A DNA stretch of 64,000 nt from Tsuneonella rigui (GCF_003958625.1 NZ_RSEL01000013.1:1-64000), one strand, 5' to 3'. Numbered from the stretch's first letter, positions 8,054 to 17,519 are shown. A program made the numbers and translations. Notes: a model not told the origin generated them from the sequence alone.

Positions 8054-8611
8054 ATGCCGGCCGCGAAAAACCGAGGACTGTCCGATCGCGAGCGTGCGGT
8101 GCTCGACGGAGTCGATCGCCGTTTGCCGCTGAAAGCCGTCGCGGCCGAGCTCGGCATCTCGGAATCGCGGGTCAACCAGCACATCCGCGCGCTCAAGGAG
8201 CGTTACGGCGTCAACAATCTGCCCGATCTGGTCGAGGCGTGGCGCACGCAAGATCCTGAAAAGGCTATGGAAGACATCTGCAGGAATTCTGCATGGAGAA
8301 TTCCGCAGGTTCCGGACGATGACGTCCACGGCGAAACGAAGAGCCGGGTCGCACCCGGGGAATTCGTCCTCGCCGATGCCGCGCCACTTGCGATCGAGGC
8401 GCCGTGGATGGCGATGATAGAGCCCCGGGTAGTCCCCGGGATGCTCGACGGTGACAACGCCGTCCTCATGCGCCTCGCCCTCATTGTCGGTCTCGCGTTC
8501 GGGCTTATCGCCGCGATCGTGCTGGTAATGACGGCATCGCTCTCCCTGAGCGCGGCGTTCGAGGACAAGGTTGAAGCCGCTCCCGAAACAGGATCTGCCT
8601 CCGCCGGGTGA
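8054..8611 (+). CDS. LuxR-type HTH protein with C-terminal membrane helix
   Basis: 185-residue protein. The N-terminal 65 residues form a GerE/LuxR-type HTH (LSDRERAVLDGV, then AVAAELGISESRVNQHIRAL and a YGVNNLPDLV helix). The middle is a linker with no recognised domain. Residues about 140-170 are a single hydrophobic helix (LALIVGLAFGLIAAIVLVMTA), followed by a short polar tail, so the DNA-binding domain should be tethered to the inner membrane from the cytoplasmic side. No sensor or receiver domain is present. Translationally coupled (GTGA) to the next gene. Such pairs occur in sphingomonads but I know no established function. Confidence 0.7.
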   Translation: MPAAKNRGLSDRERAVLDGVDRRLPLKAVAAELGISESRVNQHIRALKERYGVNNLPDLVEAWRTQDPEKAMEDICRNSAWRIPQVPDDDVHGETKSRVAPGEFVLADAAPLAIEAPWMAMIEPRVVPGMLDGDNAVLMRLALIVGLAFGLIAAIVLVMTASLSLSAAFEDKVEAAPETGSASAG

Positions 8612-8979
8612 GCAACGGCGGGGGCACCCGTTCGGAGTTCACCACCATGCCCGCCACCCTGCGTGAAGATGCCCTCGCGATCCGCAAACTGATCCGCGAA
8701 GCCGAAGCCGTCAGCGACGAAGCCATGATTGCCTGCGCCCGCCTCAAGCAGGCGATGGTCCGCGCCCGCCAGAATCCGGAGCTCGGAGTAGACGCCGGCC
8801 AGCGCGCGCTGATCCGCCTCAACCAGGCCGAAGGCCAGGCCCTCGCGCTCTCCACCAGCCTGCTGCGCGTCCACGACGAGCTCAGCAAGATCGGCCGCGA
8901 GACGATGGGCGGAGATGAGAACACCAACATCGCCCCCGGCGCGATCGCGGAGGAAGCTCCCGCTTTGCAGGCCGCCTGA
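8608..8979 (+). CDS. Hypothetical helical protein coupled to HTH-membrane gene
   Basis: Up to 123 residues; starts either at the GTG overlapping the previous stop codon (GTGA) or at ATG 8647 (MPATLREDALAIRK). The core (residues 14-100) is predicted all-helical, Arg/Glu/Ala/Leu-rich, without membrane segment or cysteine, ending in a disordered acidic/Ala tail. No family recognised. Overlap with the HTH gene implies co-expression, perhaps as an accessory or antagonist of the regulator (inference). Confidence 0.6.
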   Translation: MSNGGGTRSEFTTMPATLREDALAIRKLIREAEAVSDEAMIACARLKQAMVRARQNPELGVDAGQRALIRLNQAEGQALALSTSLLRVHDELSKIGRETMGGDENTNIAPGAIAEEAPALQAA

Positions 8980-8998
8980 CCGCGGTTAGTCCGGCGAT

Positions 8999-9511
8999 GT
9001 GTTCGAATTCGTTCTCGCCAACCGGGTCGATGCCCAGACGTTTGCTTTCGTGCTCCTGGCCCTTGCCGCATGGCGGTGGGGGGCAGGGCCCGAACGAGCG
9101 CTGGCGGCGATCCTGGCCTGGTTTCGCATCGCCGACTGGCTGTACCACGGCGTATTCGCCGCGGCGCTCCAGCTTACCGACATCGATCTGGCGCATGCCC
9201 TGATCGATGTCGTCGCCTGCGTGGCCGCGTTCGGGGTCGCGCTTTATGCCAACCGGATTTACCCGCTATGGTTCGCAGCAGTCCAGCTTCTCGCGGTGTT
9301 CGCGCATCTGGCGCGGGCGATGGCGGTGGAGATCGTCCCGACGGTCTATGCGATCATGTTCATCGCGCCGTCCTATTTGCAGATAGTCATCCTGGCACTG
9401 GGCATCTGGTTCCATCGGCGGCGGGTGCGCCGATACGGTCCCTATCGGTCGTGGCGGAGCTTTTCGCCCCGTTCGCCGGAGATGCCGCGCCGCAGCTGGC
9501 CGAACGGCTGA
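8999..9511 (+). CDS. Hypothetical integral membrane protein
   Basis: 170 residues from a GTG start (MFEFVLANRVDAQTFAFVLL). Four to five hydrophobic segments span about residues 12-27, 35-60, 65-85, 88-108 and 118-138, followed by a basic tail (HRRRVRRYGPYRSW). The sequence type (aromatic-rich, 4-5 helices) resembles small uncharacterised membrane proteins common in sphingomonads. The last 60 bases overlap the radC start out of frame, so the C-terminal tail is constrained by another gene. Function unknown. Confidence 0.55.
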   Translation: MFEFVLANRVDAQTFAFVLLALAAWRWGAGPERALAAILAWFRIADWLYHGVFAAALQLTDIDLAHALIDVVACVAAFGVALYANRIYPLWFAAVQLLAVFAHLARAMAVEIVPTVYAIMFIAPSYLQIVILALGIWFHRRRVRRYGPYRSWRSFSPRSPEMPRRSWPNG

Positions 9512-10035
9512 TCGCCAATTTCGGTAGCCTCGGCCGCGTGCTGTCGGCCTCGCTGCCGCAGCTACGGGCAGCTGCGGGCGGTCACGAGGCGGCGATCGGC
9601 GCGATCTTCGGTGCCCGCCGGCTGGTCGAGGCCGCGCTTGGCGAAGAGCTGGTCGGAACTCCGGTCGACGGCGGCGATCCGGCGATCCACCGCTACCTAC
9701 AAGCGCGGATTGGCGGTGCGAGCGAGGAGCGGCTGCACGCCATCTTCGCCGATCGCACGCGGGGCTACATCCTCGACGAGCCGGTCACGATGGGCTCCTC
9801 CACCCGCATCGAAGCGCGCGTCCGGCCGCTGGTGGAGCGCGCGCTGGCGCTCGGAGCGTCGGGTATCCTGCTGGCGCACAATCACCCGTCCGGCCGCTGC
9901 CGCCCGAGCGAAGACGATGTCACCGGCACCCGGCGACTGGTGGAAATCGCCGAGGCGCTCGAGCTGACCCTGCTCGACCACCTGATCGTCACCCGCACGC
10001 GGGTATTCTCGATGCGCTTGGGAAACTGCTTCTAA
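9451..10035 (+). CDS. radC: RadC-like JAB domain protein
   Basis: 194 residues from GTG 9451 (VAELFAPFAGD). The N-terminal part has the helix-hairpin-like LIANFGSLGRVLSAS stretch; the C-terminal JAB/MPN domain carries the full JAMM motif HNHPSGRCRPSEDD (H-x-H-x7-S-x2-D), which binds zinc. The usual RadC N-terminal segment (RERLL..SDAELL) is missing, so it is a short version. The family is widespread, often called a DNA repair protein, but its biochemical role remains unsettled. Start chosen because residues from it align with the family; it overlaps the upstream membrane gene by 61 bases. Confidence 0.8.
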   Translation: MAELFAPFAGDAAPQLAERLIANFGSLGRVLSASLPQLRAAAGGHEAAIGAIFGARRLVEAALGEELVGTPVDGGDPAIHRYLQARIGGASEERLHAIFADRTRGYILDEPVTMGSSTRIEARVRPLVERALALGASGILLAHNHPSGRCRPSEDDVTGTRRLVEIAEALELTLLDHLIVTRTRVFSMRLGNCF

Positions 10036-10074
10036 GCGATTGCGAGAGCAGCCTGGGTTTCCCATCTCGGCCCC

Positions 10075-10659
10075 GTGCCGAGCCAGCTTGCCCTGTTTGC
10101 CGATGATCCGCCGGCACCGCCGATCCCCGGCCTGCGGCTGGTTCTCGACGCCATCACCCCAGAGCAGGAAGCCCAGATCGCCGCGCGGATCGACGCCTCC
10201 CCGCTTACCCCCTTCCAGTTCGGCCAGTGGGAGGGCAAGCGCCTCACTGCGAACTGCGGCTCGGCTTACGACTATCAAAGAGCCCACCCGATTCCCGCGC
10301 CGCCGCTCCCCGAGTGGCTCGAAGACCTGCGCAGCCAACTTGCGCCACTGTTCGAGCGCGAGCCGGCGGCGTTCCTACAGGGCCTGCTGATCCGCTACGA
10401 TCCGGGCGCCGGCATCGGCTGGCACCGCGACCGGCCGCAGTATGGCGAGGTGATCGGCCTGTCACTGTCGGCGCCCGCAACCATGCGCTTTCGCCGCAAG
10501 CTGCCTGACGGCAAGTTCGAACGGGTCGGAGTCGATCTACCCCCGCGCTCGGCCTATCTCCTCACCGGACCCTCGCGCTCGGAGTGGCAGCACTCGATCG
10601 TGCCGATGGAACAGACCAGGCGCAGCGTGACCCTGCGATCGATGGCGGAATCGGATTGA
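10075..10659 (+). CDS. AlkB-like 2-oxoglutarate/Fe(II) dioxygenase
   Basis: 194 residues from a GTG start. The double-stranded beta-helix signature of AlkB-type oxygenases is complete: iron ligands His117 and Asp119 in WHRDRP, His173 in WQHSI, and the R-x5-R 2-oxoglutarate-binding pair (Arg182/Arg188 in TRRSVTLR). Family enzymes oxidatively demethylate alkylated nucleic acid bases. Length and the short N terminus resemble the ALKBH8/AlkB-homologue group found in alphaproteobacteria rather than E. coli AlkB, so the exact substrate (DNA or RNA) is open. Downstream of radC by 39 bases, probably one transcript. Confidence 0.85.
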   Translation: MPSQLALFADDPPAPPIPGLRLVLDAITPEQEAQIAARIDASPLTPFQFGQWEGKRLTANCGSAYDYQRAHPIPAPPLPEWLEDLRSQLAPLFEREPAAFLQGLLIRYDPGAGIGWHRDRPQYGEVIGLSLSAPATMRFRRKLPDGKFERVGVDLPPRSAYLLTGPSRSEWQHSIVPMEQTRRSVTLRSMAESD

Positions 10660-10720
10660 TTCGCGCGCCAATGAGCGCATCCTGCTGGCTCTCGGGGACT
10701 CGATCTGGGGGGATGCCACG

Positions 10721-11077
10721 ATGCTCAGGACAACCATTTTCGCCGCCGCCACGCTCGCCTTCGCCGCCGCGCCCGCAGGCGCGCAGGGCAAGCAGGATTT
10801 CAAGCTGACCAACGCCACCGGCTACGACATCGCCGAAGTCTATGTCGCGCCGACCTCGTCCGATAACTGGGAAGAGGACGTGATGGGCGAGGACACGCTC
10901 GACAACGGCGAGAGCGTCAACATCCACTTCGCGCCCAAGGACAAGCAGTGCGTCTACGATGTCCGCGTGGTGTGGACCGACGGAGACGAGGCCGACTGGC
11001 GCAAGTTCGATCTGTGCACCGTCAGCCACATCACGCTGTACTGGAACAACGGCAAGGCCACCGCCGAGTACGAGTGA
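10721..11077 (+). CDS. Small secreted protein, unknown function
   Basis: 118 residues with a clear signal peptide (MLRTTIFAAATLAFAAAPAG, cut near AQG). The mature ~95 residues look like a compact beta protein: TNATGYDIAEVYVAPT, WEEDVMGEDTL, GESVNIHFAP, with two cysteines (CVYDVRV and DLCTVSH) that could form a disulfide. Family members are annotated as hypothetical periplasmic proteins in many alphaproteobacteria. Convergent with rimO, 4 bases apart. Confidence 0.7.
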   Translation: MLRTTIFAAATLAFAAAPAGAQGKQDFKLTNATGYDIAEVYVAPTSSDNWEEDVMGEDTLDNGESVNIHFAPKDKQCVYDVRVVWTDGDEADWRKFDLCTVSHITLYWNNGKATAEYE

Positions 11078-11081
11078 CGCG

Positions 11082-12470
11082 TCAGCCGACCACGCCGTAG
11101 AGGTCGTGCGCATCTGAATCCTCGATCAAGGCATCGGCGAAGTCGCCGGGCTTGAGCGTGGCGGGGACGTTGCGCAGGAACACGTGGCCGTCGATCTCGG
11201 GCGCGTCGGCCTGGCTGCGCGCGGTCGCGCCCACGTCGCCGTCCTCGTCGGGCTCACCGACCTCGTCGACGATCACCGGCAGCGTGCGGCCGACCTTGGC
11301 GGCGAGGCGGGCCGAGCTGATCCGCTCGGTCACTTCCATCAGGCGGGCGTAGCGCTCTTCCTTGACTTCCTCGGGCACCGGATCGGGCAGCAGGTTTGCC
11401 TGCGCCCCCGCGACCGGCTCGAACCGGAAGCCGCCGACGCGGTCGAGCTGTGCTTCCTCCAGCCAGTCGAGCAAATAGCGGAAATCGTCCTCGGTCTCGC
11501 CGGGGAAGCCGACCACGAAGCTGGATCGGATCGTCAGGTCGGGCGCGATCGCGCGCCAGTTGCGGATTCGCTCGAGCACGCGCGCGTCGTTGGCGGGGCG
11601 CTTCATCGCGCGCAGCACCTTGGGGCTGGCGTGCTGGAAGGGGATGTCGAGGTAGGGCGTCAGCAGCCCCTCCGCCATCAGCGGGATGACCTGGTCGACG
11701 TGCGGGTAGGGATAGACGTAGTGCAGCCGCACCCACGGCACCTGGCCCTCTGGCGTCCGCAGCTGGCCGAGTTCGCGCGCCAGGTCGGTCATATGGGCGC
11801 GCACTTCGTGCCCGTGCCACATGCGGGGTTCGTGCCGGACGTCCACGCCGTAAGCCGACGTATCCTGGCTGATCACCAGCAGTTCCTTGGTCCCGGCCGC
11901 GACCAGCTTCTCGGCCTCGCGCAGCACCGCGTCGATCCGCCGGCTGGCGAGCTTTCCGCGCAGCGACGGGATGATGCAGAAGGCGCAGGAGTGATTGCAC
12001 CCTTCGGAAATCTTGAGGTAGCTGTAGTGGCGCGGGGTCAGCTTGATCCCGCCGTCCTCGCCGTAGATTTGCGGGACCAGATCGACGTACGGTCCCTGGC
12101 TCGCCGGCGCCGCTTCGCGCACCGCATCGACCACTGCCTCGTACTGATGCGCGCCGGTCACCGCGAGTACGTCGGGGAAGCGCGCGCGGATCGCGTCGGC
12201 CTCGTCGCCCATGCAGCCGGTGACGATCACGCGGCCGTTCTCGGCGATCGCCTCGCCGATCGCCTCCAGGCTTTCTTCCTTGGCGGAATCGAGGAAGCCG
12301 CAGGTGTTGACCAGCACCACGTCGGCACCGGCATAATCGGGGCTCATCGCATAACCGTCGGCGCGTAGCGCGGTGAGGATGCGCTCACTATCGACGAGGG
12401 CCTTGGGACAGCCAAGGCTGACCATCCCGACCTTCTTCTGGTCGGGGATCGCGGTGATCGGGGATGTCAT
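11082..12470 (-). CDS. rimO: Ribosomal protein S12 methylthiotransferase RimO
   Basis: Radical-SAM enzyme that adds a methylthio group to the conserved aspartate of ribosomal protein S12. The 462-residue protein has the three MTTase domains: N-terminal UPF0004 ([18 protein letters not shown] with its first cluster-binding Cys; [21 protein letters not shown]), the radical-SAM core with [16 protein letters not shown] (C-x3-C-x2-C), and a C-terminal TRAM domain. The [10 protein letters not shown] start distinguishes RimO from MiaB. Convergent with the secreted protein gene. Confidence 0.95.
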   Translation of the reverse strand: MTSPITAIPDQKKVGMVSLGCPKALVDSERILTALRADGYAMSPDYAGADVVLVNTCGFLDSAKEESLEAIGEAIAENGRVIVTGCMGDEADAIRARFPDVLAVTGAHQYEAVVDAVREAAPASQGPYVDLVPQIYGEDGGIKLTPRHYSYLKISEGCNHSCAFCIIPSLRGKLASRRIDAVLREAEKLVAAGTKELLVISQDTSAYGVDVRHEPRMWHGHEVRAHMTDLARELGQLRTPEGQVPWVRLHYVYPYPHVDQVIPLMAEGLLTPYLDIPFQHASPKVLRAMKRPANDARVLERIRNWRAIAPDLTIRSSFVVGFPGETEDDFRYLLDWLEEAQLDRVGGFRFEPVAGAQANLLPDPVPEEVKEERYARLMEVTERISSARLAAKVGRTLPVIVDEVGEPDEDGDVGATARSQADAPEIDGHVFLRNVPATLKPGDFADALIEDSDAHDLYGVVG

Positions 12471-12547
12471 GACGCGCGCGCCCCTACACCTCTTGGCAAG
12501 ATTGCGCTACACCGACCTAAAATAACAAAAGTGAGAGGGGTTGCTGG

Positions 12548-12958
12548 GTGGGACCGGTCAACTGGATCGCCGTCGTCGTTGCCGCGATTGCCGCGGGCGT
12601 GCTCGCGCTCGCCTGGTTCGGGCCGGCGTTCGGGCGGGCCAAGACCCGCAAGGTCGCCGGCGGGCGATTGATGACCAAGGCGCCTGCCGAACGGATCGCC
12701 GCGCTCTCCGCCGTCCTGCTGCTGGTCACCTCGACCATGCTCGGCCACATGTTCGCCCGCGTGGGAGCGGAGACGTTAGCTGCCAAGCCGTGGCTCTATT
12801 TCATGATGAGCGGCGGGCTGGCGATCGCGTTCGTGATCCCCGCGCTGTGGATCAGTTTCAGCCATATCCGGGTGGCGACGCGGGTAGCGTTGATCGACGC
12901 CGGATATTGGCTCGCCGCGTATCTCGCGATGGGGCTGGTGTTTTACCTGTTCGGCTAG
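12548..12958 (+). CDS. DUF1761 family membrane protein
   Basis: 136 residues from a GTG start, four hydrophobic segments (about 5-25, 52-70, 82-102, 115-135). The N-terminal WIAVVVAAIAAGVLALAWFGPAFG and central FMMSGGL/DAGYWL features fit DUF1761, small four-helix membrane proteins of unknown function. Its stop codon overlaps the stop of the convergent K+ channel gene in a shared CTAG. Confidence 0.75.
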   Translation: MGPVNWIAVVVAAIAAGVLALAWFGPAFGRAKTRKVAGGRLMTKAPAERIAALSAVLLLVTSTMLGHMFARVGAETLAAKPWLYFMMSGGLAIAFVIPALWISFSHIRVATRVALIDAGYWLAAYLAMGLVFYLFG

Positions 12959-13977
12959 GTGTGCGTCGGGACGATTTCGACCACGACGTCGCCTTCCTCC
13001 AGCGTGCAGCTTTCCCAGAAACCGAGCTCCTGCTCGCCGCGATATACGCGCAGGCCCCGTCCCCCGGTGGCGAGATCGTGGAGGCTGTGCCCGATTTCTT
13101 CCGGCTTCACTGGCCGTTCGACCAGCTGAACCTGCCCGCCGACTGAAGCGAGGTCGGCCATGTAATCGGCCACGTGGCTCCCCTGCGCACTGCCCGCGAG
13201 CAGCAGCCCGGTGAAGCGCACCGGGTTGATCACGTTGTCGGCGCCCGCCTGCCGCGCGAGCAGCTCGTTGTCGTCGGCGCGCACCACCACGCTGATCGGC
13301 ACTTTGGGCGCCAAGTGCCGCACGGTGAGCACGATCAGGATCGAGCTATCGTCCCGTCCGGCGGAGACCAGCACGGTCTTTGCCGCCTGCACCCGCACGG
13401 CGACCAGGTTCTCGTCGCGCGAAGCATCGGCCGCCATCACGTTGCAGCCGAGCTCTTCAGCCTCTTCGAGCCGCTCCTCGCTAGTGTCCATCACCACGAT
13501 GCAGCTTGGCTCGGTCCCGCGCTCGATCAGCTCGCGCACTGCTTCGGAGCCCGAGATACCGAACCCGATCACCACCACGTGGTTCGACAGGCGTTCCTGG
13601 ATGCGCTTCATGCGGAACTTCTCCCAGCCCCTGCGGATGACGAAATCGTAGGCCGCGCCCACGAAAATGAACAGCACGGCGAAGCGGATCGGGGTGACGA
13701 TCACCGCCTCCACCAGCCGCGCCTTGTCGCTTACCGGGGTGATGTCGCCGAACCCGGTAGTGGTGATCGAGATCATCGTGAAATAGACGACGTCGAGCAG
13801 GCTGACGTGCCCGTCGTGGCTATCGCGCAGCCCTTCGCGATCGAACCAGTGGATGGTGACCACCAGCGCCACCAAGCCGATCGCCAGCGCCAGCCGGATG
13901 AAGATGTCGGCCCAGACCGGCAGCTTCAGCTTGCGGCGAAGCGGATGGTAGCCGGGCTCGACGCGCTTGGGCCTCAT
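12955..13977 (-). CDS. Potassium channel with TrkA-N/RCK domain
   Basis: 340-residue inner-membrane ion channel subunit. Two membrane helices (about 25-43 and 88-110) flank a pore loop with the K+ selectivity filter TTTGFGD (72-78), as in two-TM KcsA/MthK channels. A cytoplasmic Rossmann RCK (TrkA-N) domain follows, with the nucleotide loop GFGISGSEAV near residue 125, then a TrkA-C-like domain ending in EEGDVVVEIVP. Such channels are gated by ligands such as NAD(H), ATP or Ca2+. ATG 13977 (MRPKRVEPG) is preferred to one 17 codons upstream that lies within surE. Last gene of the serS-surE unit. Confidence 0.88.
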   Translation of the reverse strand: MRPKRVEPGYHPLRRKLKLPVWADIFIRLALAIGLVALVVTIHWFDREGLRDSHDGHVSLLDVVYFTMISITTTGFGDITPVSDKARLVEAVIVTPIRFAVLFIFVGAAYDFVIRRGWEKFRMKRIQERLSNHVVVIGFGISGSEAVRELIERGTEPSCIVVMDTSEERLEEAEELGCNVMAADASRDENLVAVRVQAAKTVLVSAGRDDSSILIVLTVRHLAPKVPISVVVRADDNELLARQAGADNVINPVRFTGLLLAGSAQGSHVADYMADLASVGGQVQLVERPVKPEEIGHSLHDLATGGRGLRVYRGEQELGFWESCTLEEGDVVVEIVPTHT

Positions 13978-13990
13978 CCGGCAGCGTGCC

Positions 13991-14752
13991 TCACGCGAAC
14001 CGTTCGCCGAGATCGCCCAGCGAGGCATGATGCGTCAGGTCGAGCTGGAGCGGGGTGACCGAGATGTATCCTTCGGAGATCGCTTCGAGATCGGTACCGT
14101 GGTCGAGCGTGTGCTCGATCGAATCCAGGCCGAACCAGTAGTAGGGATAGCCGCGCGGATCGCGCCCTTCGACCACGGTACCGCGCGAGTAATCGTGGAA
14201 GCCCTGGCGAACAACGCGGATGCCCTTGATCGCGTCGGCGGGGAGGGCAGGGAAGTTGACGTTGACCAGCGTACGCTTGGGCAGCGGCACATCGAGCAAG
14301 GGGGCAAGCACCTTGGTGCCCCAGGCGAGCGCGGCGTCGAACGGCACCGCGTCGCCCATTCCTTCGCCAGCATAGACCTGGCTGAGCGCGATCGCGCGGA
14401 TGCCCGCCAGCGCACCCTCGATCGCGGCCGAAACGGTGCCTGAATAAGTGATGTCGTCGGCGAGGTTCGCGCCGCGGTTGACGCCCGACAGGATCACGTC
14501 GGGCATGCCGTCCATCGCCTTGCGCAGGCCCATCGTCACCGCGTCGGTTGGGGTGCCGCTGACCGAGAAGCGCCGCTCGTCGTGCTTGCGCATCCGCACT
14601 GGGCGGGTGAGGGTGAGCGAGTGTCCGGCGCCCGACTGCTCCTCGCTCGGGGCGCAAATCCAGATGTCGTCGGTGAACTGGCGGGCTATCTGTTCCAGCA
14701 CGGCCAACCCGGGCGCGTGGATGCCGTCGTCGTTGGTGAGGAGGATTTTCAC
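13991..14752 (-). CDS. surE: 5'/3'-nucleotidase SurE
   Basis: Metal-dependent nucleotidase of the SurE family that dephosphorylates nucleoside monophosphates. 253 residues from GTG 14752 ([16 protein letters not shown]), with the DD metal pair at the start, [22 protein letters not shown] (Ser/Asn ligands) and [11 protein letters not shown] near the C terminus. The GTG overlaps the serS stop (GTGA), so translation is coupled. SurE is commonly near pcm and stationary-phase genes; here it lies between serS and a K+ channel. Confidence 0.92.
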   Translation of the reverse strand: MKILLTNDDGIHAPGLAVLEQIARQFTDDIWICAPSEEQSGAGHSLTLTRPVRMRKHDERRFSVSGTPTDAVTMGLRKAMDGMPDVILSGVNRGANLADDITYSGTVSAAIEGALAGIRAIALSQVYAGEGMGDAVPFDAALAWGTKVLAPLLDVPLPKRTLVNVNFPALPADAIKGIRVVRQGFHDYSRGTVVEGRDPRGYPYYWFGLDSIEHTLDHGTDLEAISEGYISVTPLQLDLTHHASLGDLGERFA

Positions 14753-16023
14753 GACTGCGGCACCAGCCGTTCGAGCCCGCCCGCCCACGGCTTAAGCGCC
14801 TCGGGCACCAGCACCGATCCATCTTCCTGCTGGTAGTTCTCCAGCACCGCCACCAGCGTGCGGCCGACTGCGAGGCCTGAGCCGTTGAGCGTGTGCACGA
14901 AAGCCGGCTTGCCGTTGTCCGCCCGGTAGCGCGCATTCATCCGCCGCGCCTGGAAGTCGCCGCACCAGGAGACCGAGCTGATCTCGCGGTAAGCGCCCTG
15001 GCCGGGCAGCCACACCTCGAGGTCGAAGGTCTTCCGCGCCCCGAAGCCCATGTCGCCCGCGCACAGCAACATCGTGCGGTAGGGCAGCTCGAGCCGCTCG
15101 AGGATCACCTGCGCCGAACGCAGCATATGCTGGTGCTCGGCCTCGGCATCCTCGGCGCGGCAGATCGAAACCAGCTCAACTTTGTCGAACTGGTGCTGGC
15201 GGATGTAGCCCCGCGTATCGCGGCCCGCCGAACCGGCCTCCGAGCGGAAGCAAGGGGTCAGCGCGGTCAGCCGCAGCGGCTCGGCGAGGTCGAGAATCTG
15301 CTCGCGCACCGAGTTGGTCAGGCTGACCTCGCTGGTAGGGATCAGCCAGCGGCCGTCGGTGGTGCTGAAGGAGTCCTCGGCGAACTTGGGGAGCTGGCCC
15401 GTGCCGAACATCGCCTCTTCGCGAACCAACAGTGGGGTCGCGCACTCGGTGTAGCCATGCTCACCCGTTTGTGCGTCGAGCATGAACTGTGCGAGCGCCC
15501 GCTGCAGCCGCGCCATTTGCCCTTGGAGGAAGGTGAAGCGCGCCCCGGCGATCGCCGCGCCGGTCTCGAAATCGAGGCCCAGCGCCGGGCCGAAATCGGC
15601 ATGCTCCTGCGGCTGGAAGGTGAATTCACGCGGGGTGCCCCAGCGGCCGGCTTCGACGTTGCCGTCTTCGTCCTCGCCCTCGGGCACATCGTCGGCAGGC
15701 AGGTTAGGCAGCCGCGCAAGCAGGTCATTCTGGGTCGCTCCAGCGGCGCGCTCCTCTTCCTCGACCGCCGGCAGCTCGGTCTTGATGGCCGCAACCTCGG
15801 CCTTGAGCGCCTCGGCACCATCCTTGTCGCCGCGACCCATCGCCGCGCCGATCGCCTTCGACGCTTCGTTACGCCGGGCGAGCAATTCCTGCGCCTTGGT
15901 CGCCGCCGCGCGCCGCTGCTCGTCGAGCGCCAGGATCTCCGCCGACGACGCGGCAAATCCCCGGCGCGCGAGGGCGGCGTCGAATGCAGCGGGATCGTCA
16001 CGGATCAGGCGTATGTCGTGCAT
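14749..16023 (-). CDS. serS: Seryl-tRNA synthetase
   Basis: Class II aminoacyl-tRNA synthetase charging tRNA-Ser (and tRNA-Sec where present). 424 residues: an N-terminal long antiparallel coiled-coil arm (about 30-110) that contacts the tRNA variable arm, then the catalytic domain with motif 2 [22 protein letters not shown] and motif 3 near [19 protein letters not shown]. Standard length. ATG at 16023; followed by surE in translational overlap. Confidence 0.96.
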   Translation of the reverse strand: MHDIRLIRDDPAAFDAALARRGFAASSAEILALDEQRRAAATKAQELLARRNEASKAIGAAMGRGDKDGAEALKAEVAAIKTELPAVEEEERAAGATQNDLLARLPNLPADDVPEGEDEDGNVEAGRWGTPREFTFQPQEHADFGPALGLDFETGAAIAGARFTFLQGQMARLQRALAQFMLDAQTGEHGYTECATPLLVREEAMFGTGQLPKFAEDSFSTTDGRWLIPTSEVSLTNSVREQILDLAEPLRLTALTPCFRSEAGSAGRDTRGYIRQHQFDKVELVSICRAEDAEAEHQHMLRSAQVILERLELPYRTMLLCAGDMGFGARKTFDLEVWLPGQGAYREISSVSWCGDFQARRMNARYRADNGKPAFVHTLNGSGLAVGRTLVAVLENYQQEDGSVLVPEALKPWAGGLERLVPQS

Positions 16024-16115
16024 GGGCGCGGCCTATGCCCGACGCCTCGGGTGCGCGCAATGCGGGAACCGGCGGGCAAGCGAGCGGTAGAGCAAGCCAG
16101 GCACAGGGGAAAATT

Positions 16116-17420
16116 TTGCAGTCAGTTCAATCCATCGCACCGCCGCGGCGCACTCCGTTCATCGACCTGCTCGACACCGGCGTGCGCGCCGGGCGCAAGC
16201 TCGGGCTGATCGAACCGGCGCATCTGGAGAAGGATTGGCTGCTGGAGCACGCGGCCGCCGAGGCGGGCCTCGACGACTTCGGCGACCGCTGGTTCGAATG
16301 CCCGATGGAGGTGCTGCTCGAGGCCGTGAACGGCGAGGCGCGGCTCAATGCAGCGGGCGATCTCGCGGCCAAGCACCAGTTCCTCCACGTCCTGCGCGAC
16401 CGGCTGCTGACCCAGATGTGGTTCGATCGGCATCCGGAAATCCTCAATCGCCCGATCCCGCATCCGGTGGTGATCGTCGGTCCGATGCGCACCGGCACCA
16501 CGCGGCTCCACCGCCTGCTCGCCGCCGACCGCCGCTTCGCGCACTTGCGCAGCTTCGAGACCATCAGCCCGGTCCCGCGGCCGGGGTTCGAGGAGGTGAT
16601 GGCCGGGCGCAAGGCGGATTTCCGGCCCAAGCTGGCGAGCCGGATCATGAAGGTCGCCCGGCTCGCCAACCCGCGCACGCTTTCGATCCACCCGACCGGT
16701 CCCTACGAGCCCGAGGAAGAGCTCGGCCTGCTGGTCGCGAGCATGTGGGGCATGAAGCACGAGGCGCAGTGGCATGTGCCCAGCTACGGCCGCTGGTGTG
16801 AGGGTGAGGACGCGACGCCGGCCTATCGCCACATGGCGAACCTGCTGCGCCTGATCGGCTGGTCGCAGCAGGAAAGCTCGCTGCGGCCGTGGATCTTGAA
16901 GACCCCGCAGCACATGCTCGACCTGCCCGCGCTGCTCAAAGTGTTCCCCGATGCGCGGCTGATCTTCACCCACCGCGATCCGCGCGCGGTGGTCGGCAGC
17001 GCCGCCAGCCTCGCGTGGAACCAGACAATCATCTACTCCGACCATGCCGATGCGCCGACCATCGGCCGCGAGTGGCTGCACAAGACCGAGCTGATGACCA
17101 GCCGCATGATGGCCGCCCGCCGCGCGATCCCCGCCGACCGGATGATCGACGTGCAATACGATGACATGGACCGCGACTGGCGCGGGACCATGGCGCGAGT
17201 TTATCGGTTCCTCGGCCTCGAAATCGAGGGCGCCTTGCCCGGAATGGAGCGCTACATCCGCCGCAGCCGAGCCTTGAAGCGGCGGCCGCACCGCTACAGC
17301 CTGGAGGAGTTCGACCTCAGCGAAGGTGAGGTGCTCGAGCGAATGGACGGTTACATCAACCGGTTCGGGGTGTTCATCGAGCGCCGAACACCGCCGATCA
17401 AGCGCTTCATTGCACGCTAA
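16116..17420 (+). CDS. Sulfotransferase family protein
   Basis: 434 residues from TTG 16116 (GGGGAA leader about 7 bases upstream); no ATG fits before the conserved region. The PAPS-binding 5' loop GPMRTGTTRLHRLL (near residue 125) and 3'-phosphate motif IFTHRDPRAVVGS (near 290) mark a cytosolic PAPS-dependent sulfotransferase of the Sulfotransfer_3 type. These proteins are numerous in sphingomonads, and acceptors are usually unknown. It is divergent from serS, with only about 90 bases between starts, and ends just before tRNA-Val on the other strand. Confidence 0.82.
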   Translation: MQSVQSIAPPRRTPFIDLLDTGVRAGRKLGLIEPAHLEKDWLLEHAAAEAGLDDFGDRWFECPMEVLLEAVNGEARLNAAGDLAAKHQFLHVLRDRLLTQMWFDRHPEILNRPIPHPVVIVGPMRTGTTRLHRLLAADRRFAHLRSFETISPVPRPGFEEVMAGRKADFRPKLASRIMKVARLANPRTLSIHPTGPYEPEEELGLLVASMWGMKHEAQWHVPSYGRWCEGEDATPAYRHMANLLRLIGWSQQESSLRPWILKTPQHMLDLPALLKVFPDARLIFTHRDPRAVVGSAASLAWNQTIIYSDHADAPTIGREWLHKTELMTSRMMAARRAIPADRMIDVQYDDMDRDWRGTMARVYRFLGLEIEGALPGMERYIRRSRALKRRPHRYSLEEFDLSEGEVLERMDGYINRFGVFIERRTPPIKRFIAR

Positions 17421-17423
17421 GGG

Positions 17424-17447
17424 CCATTCCCGCGAGGGCAGGAATGG
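17424..17447 (-). repeat. Small inverted repeat abutting tRNA-Val 3' end
   Basis: CCATTCC and GGAATGG (17424-17430/17441-17447) with CCCGC..GGGCAG-like centre overlap the encoded CCA end of tRNA-Val. It resembles half of the bipartite palindrome at 43697-43781 and may also act as a terminator or processing hairpin. Confidence 0.4.
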
Positions 17448-17519
17448 TGGGCGCGACAGGGATTGAACCTGTGACCCCACCCGTGTGAAGGGTGTGCTCT
17501 ACCGCTGAGCTACGCGCCC
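17445..17519 (-). tRNA. tRNA-Val (anticodon CAC)
   Basis: 75 bases including an encoded CCA. Acceptor GGGCGCG pairs with CGCGCCC; D-arm GCTC/GAGC; anticodon stem CACCC/GGGTG with loop TTCACAC giving anticodon CAC; T-arm ACAGG-TTCAATC-CCTGT. Reads GUG valine codons. Confidence 0.96.

Noticed and set aside
17424-17519. tRNA-Val with adjoining inverted repeat as a phage or island attachment site
   Set aside because: No integrase, no second copy of the tRNA end and no foreign-looking genes nearby.
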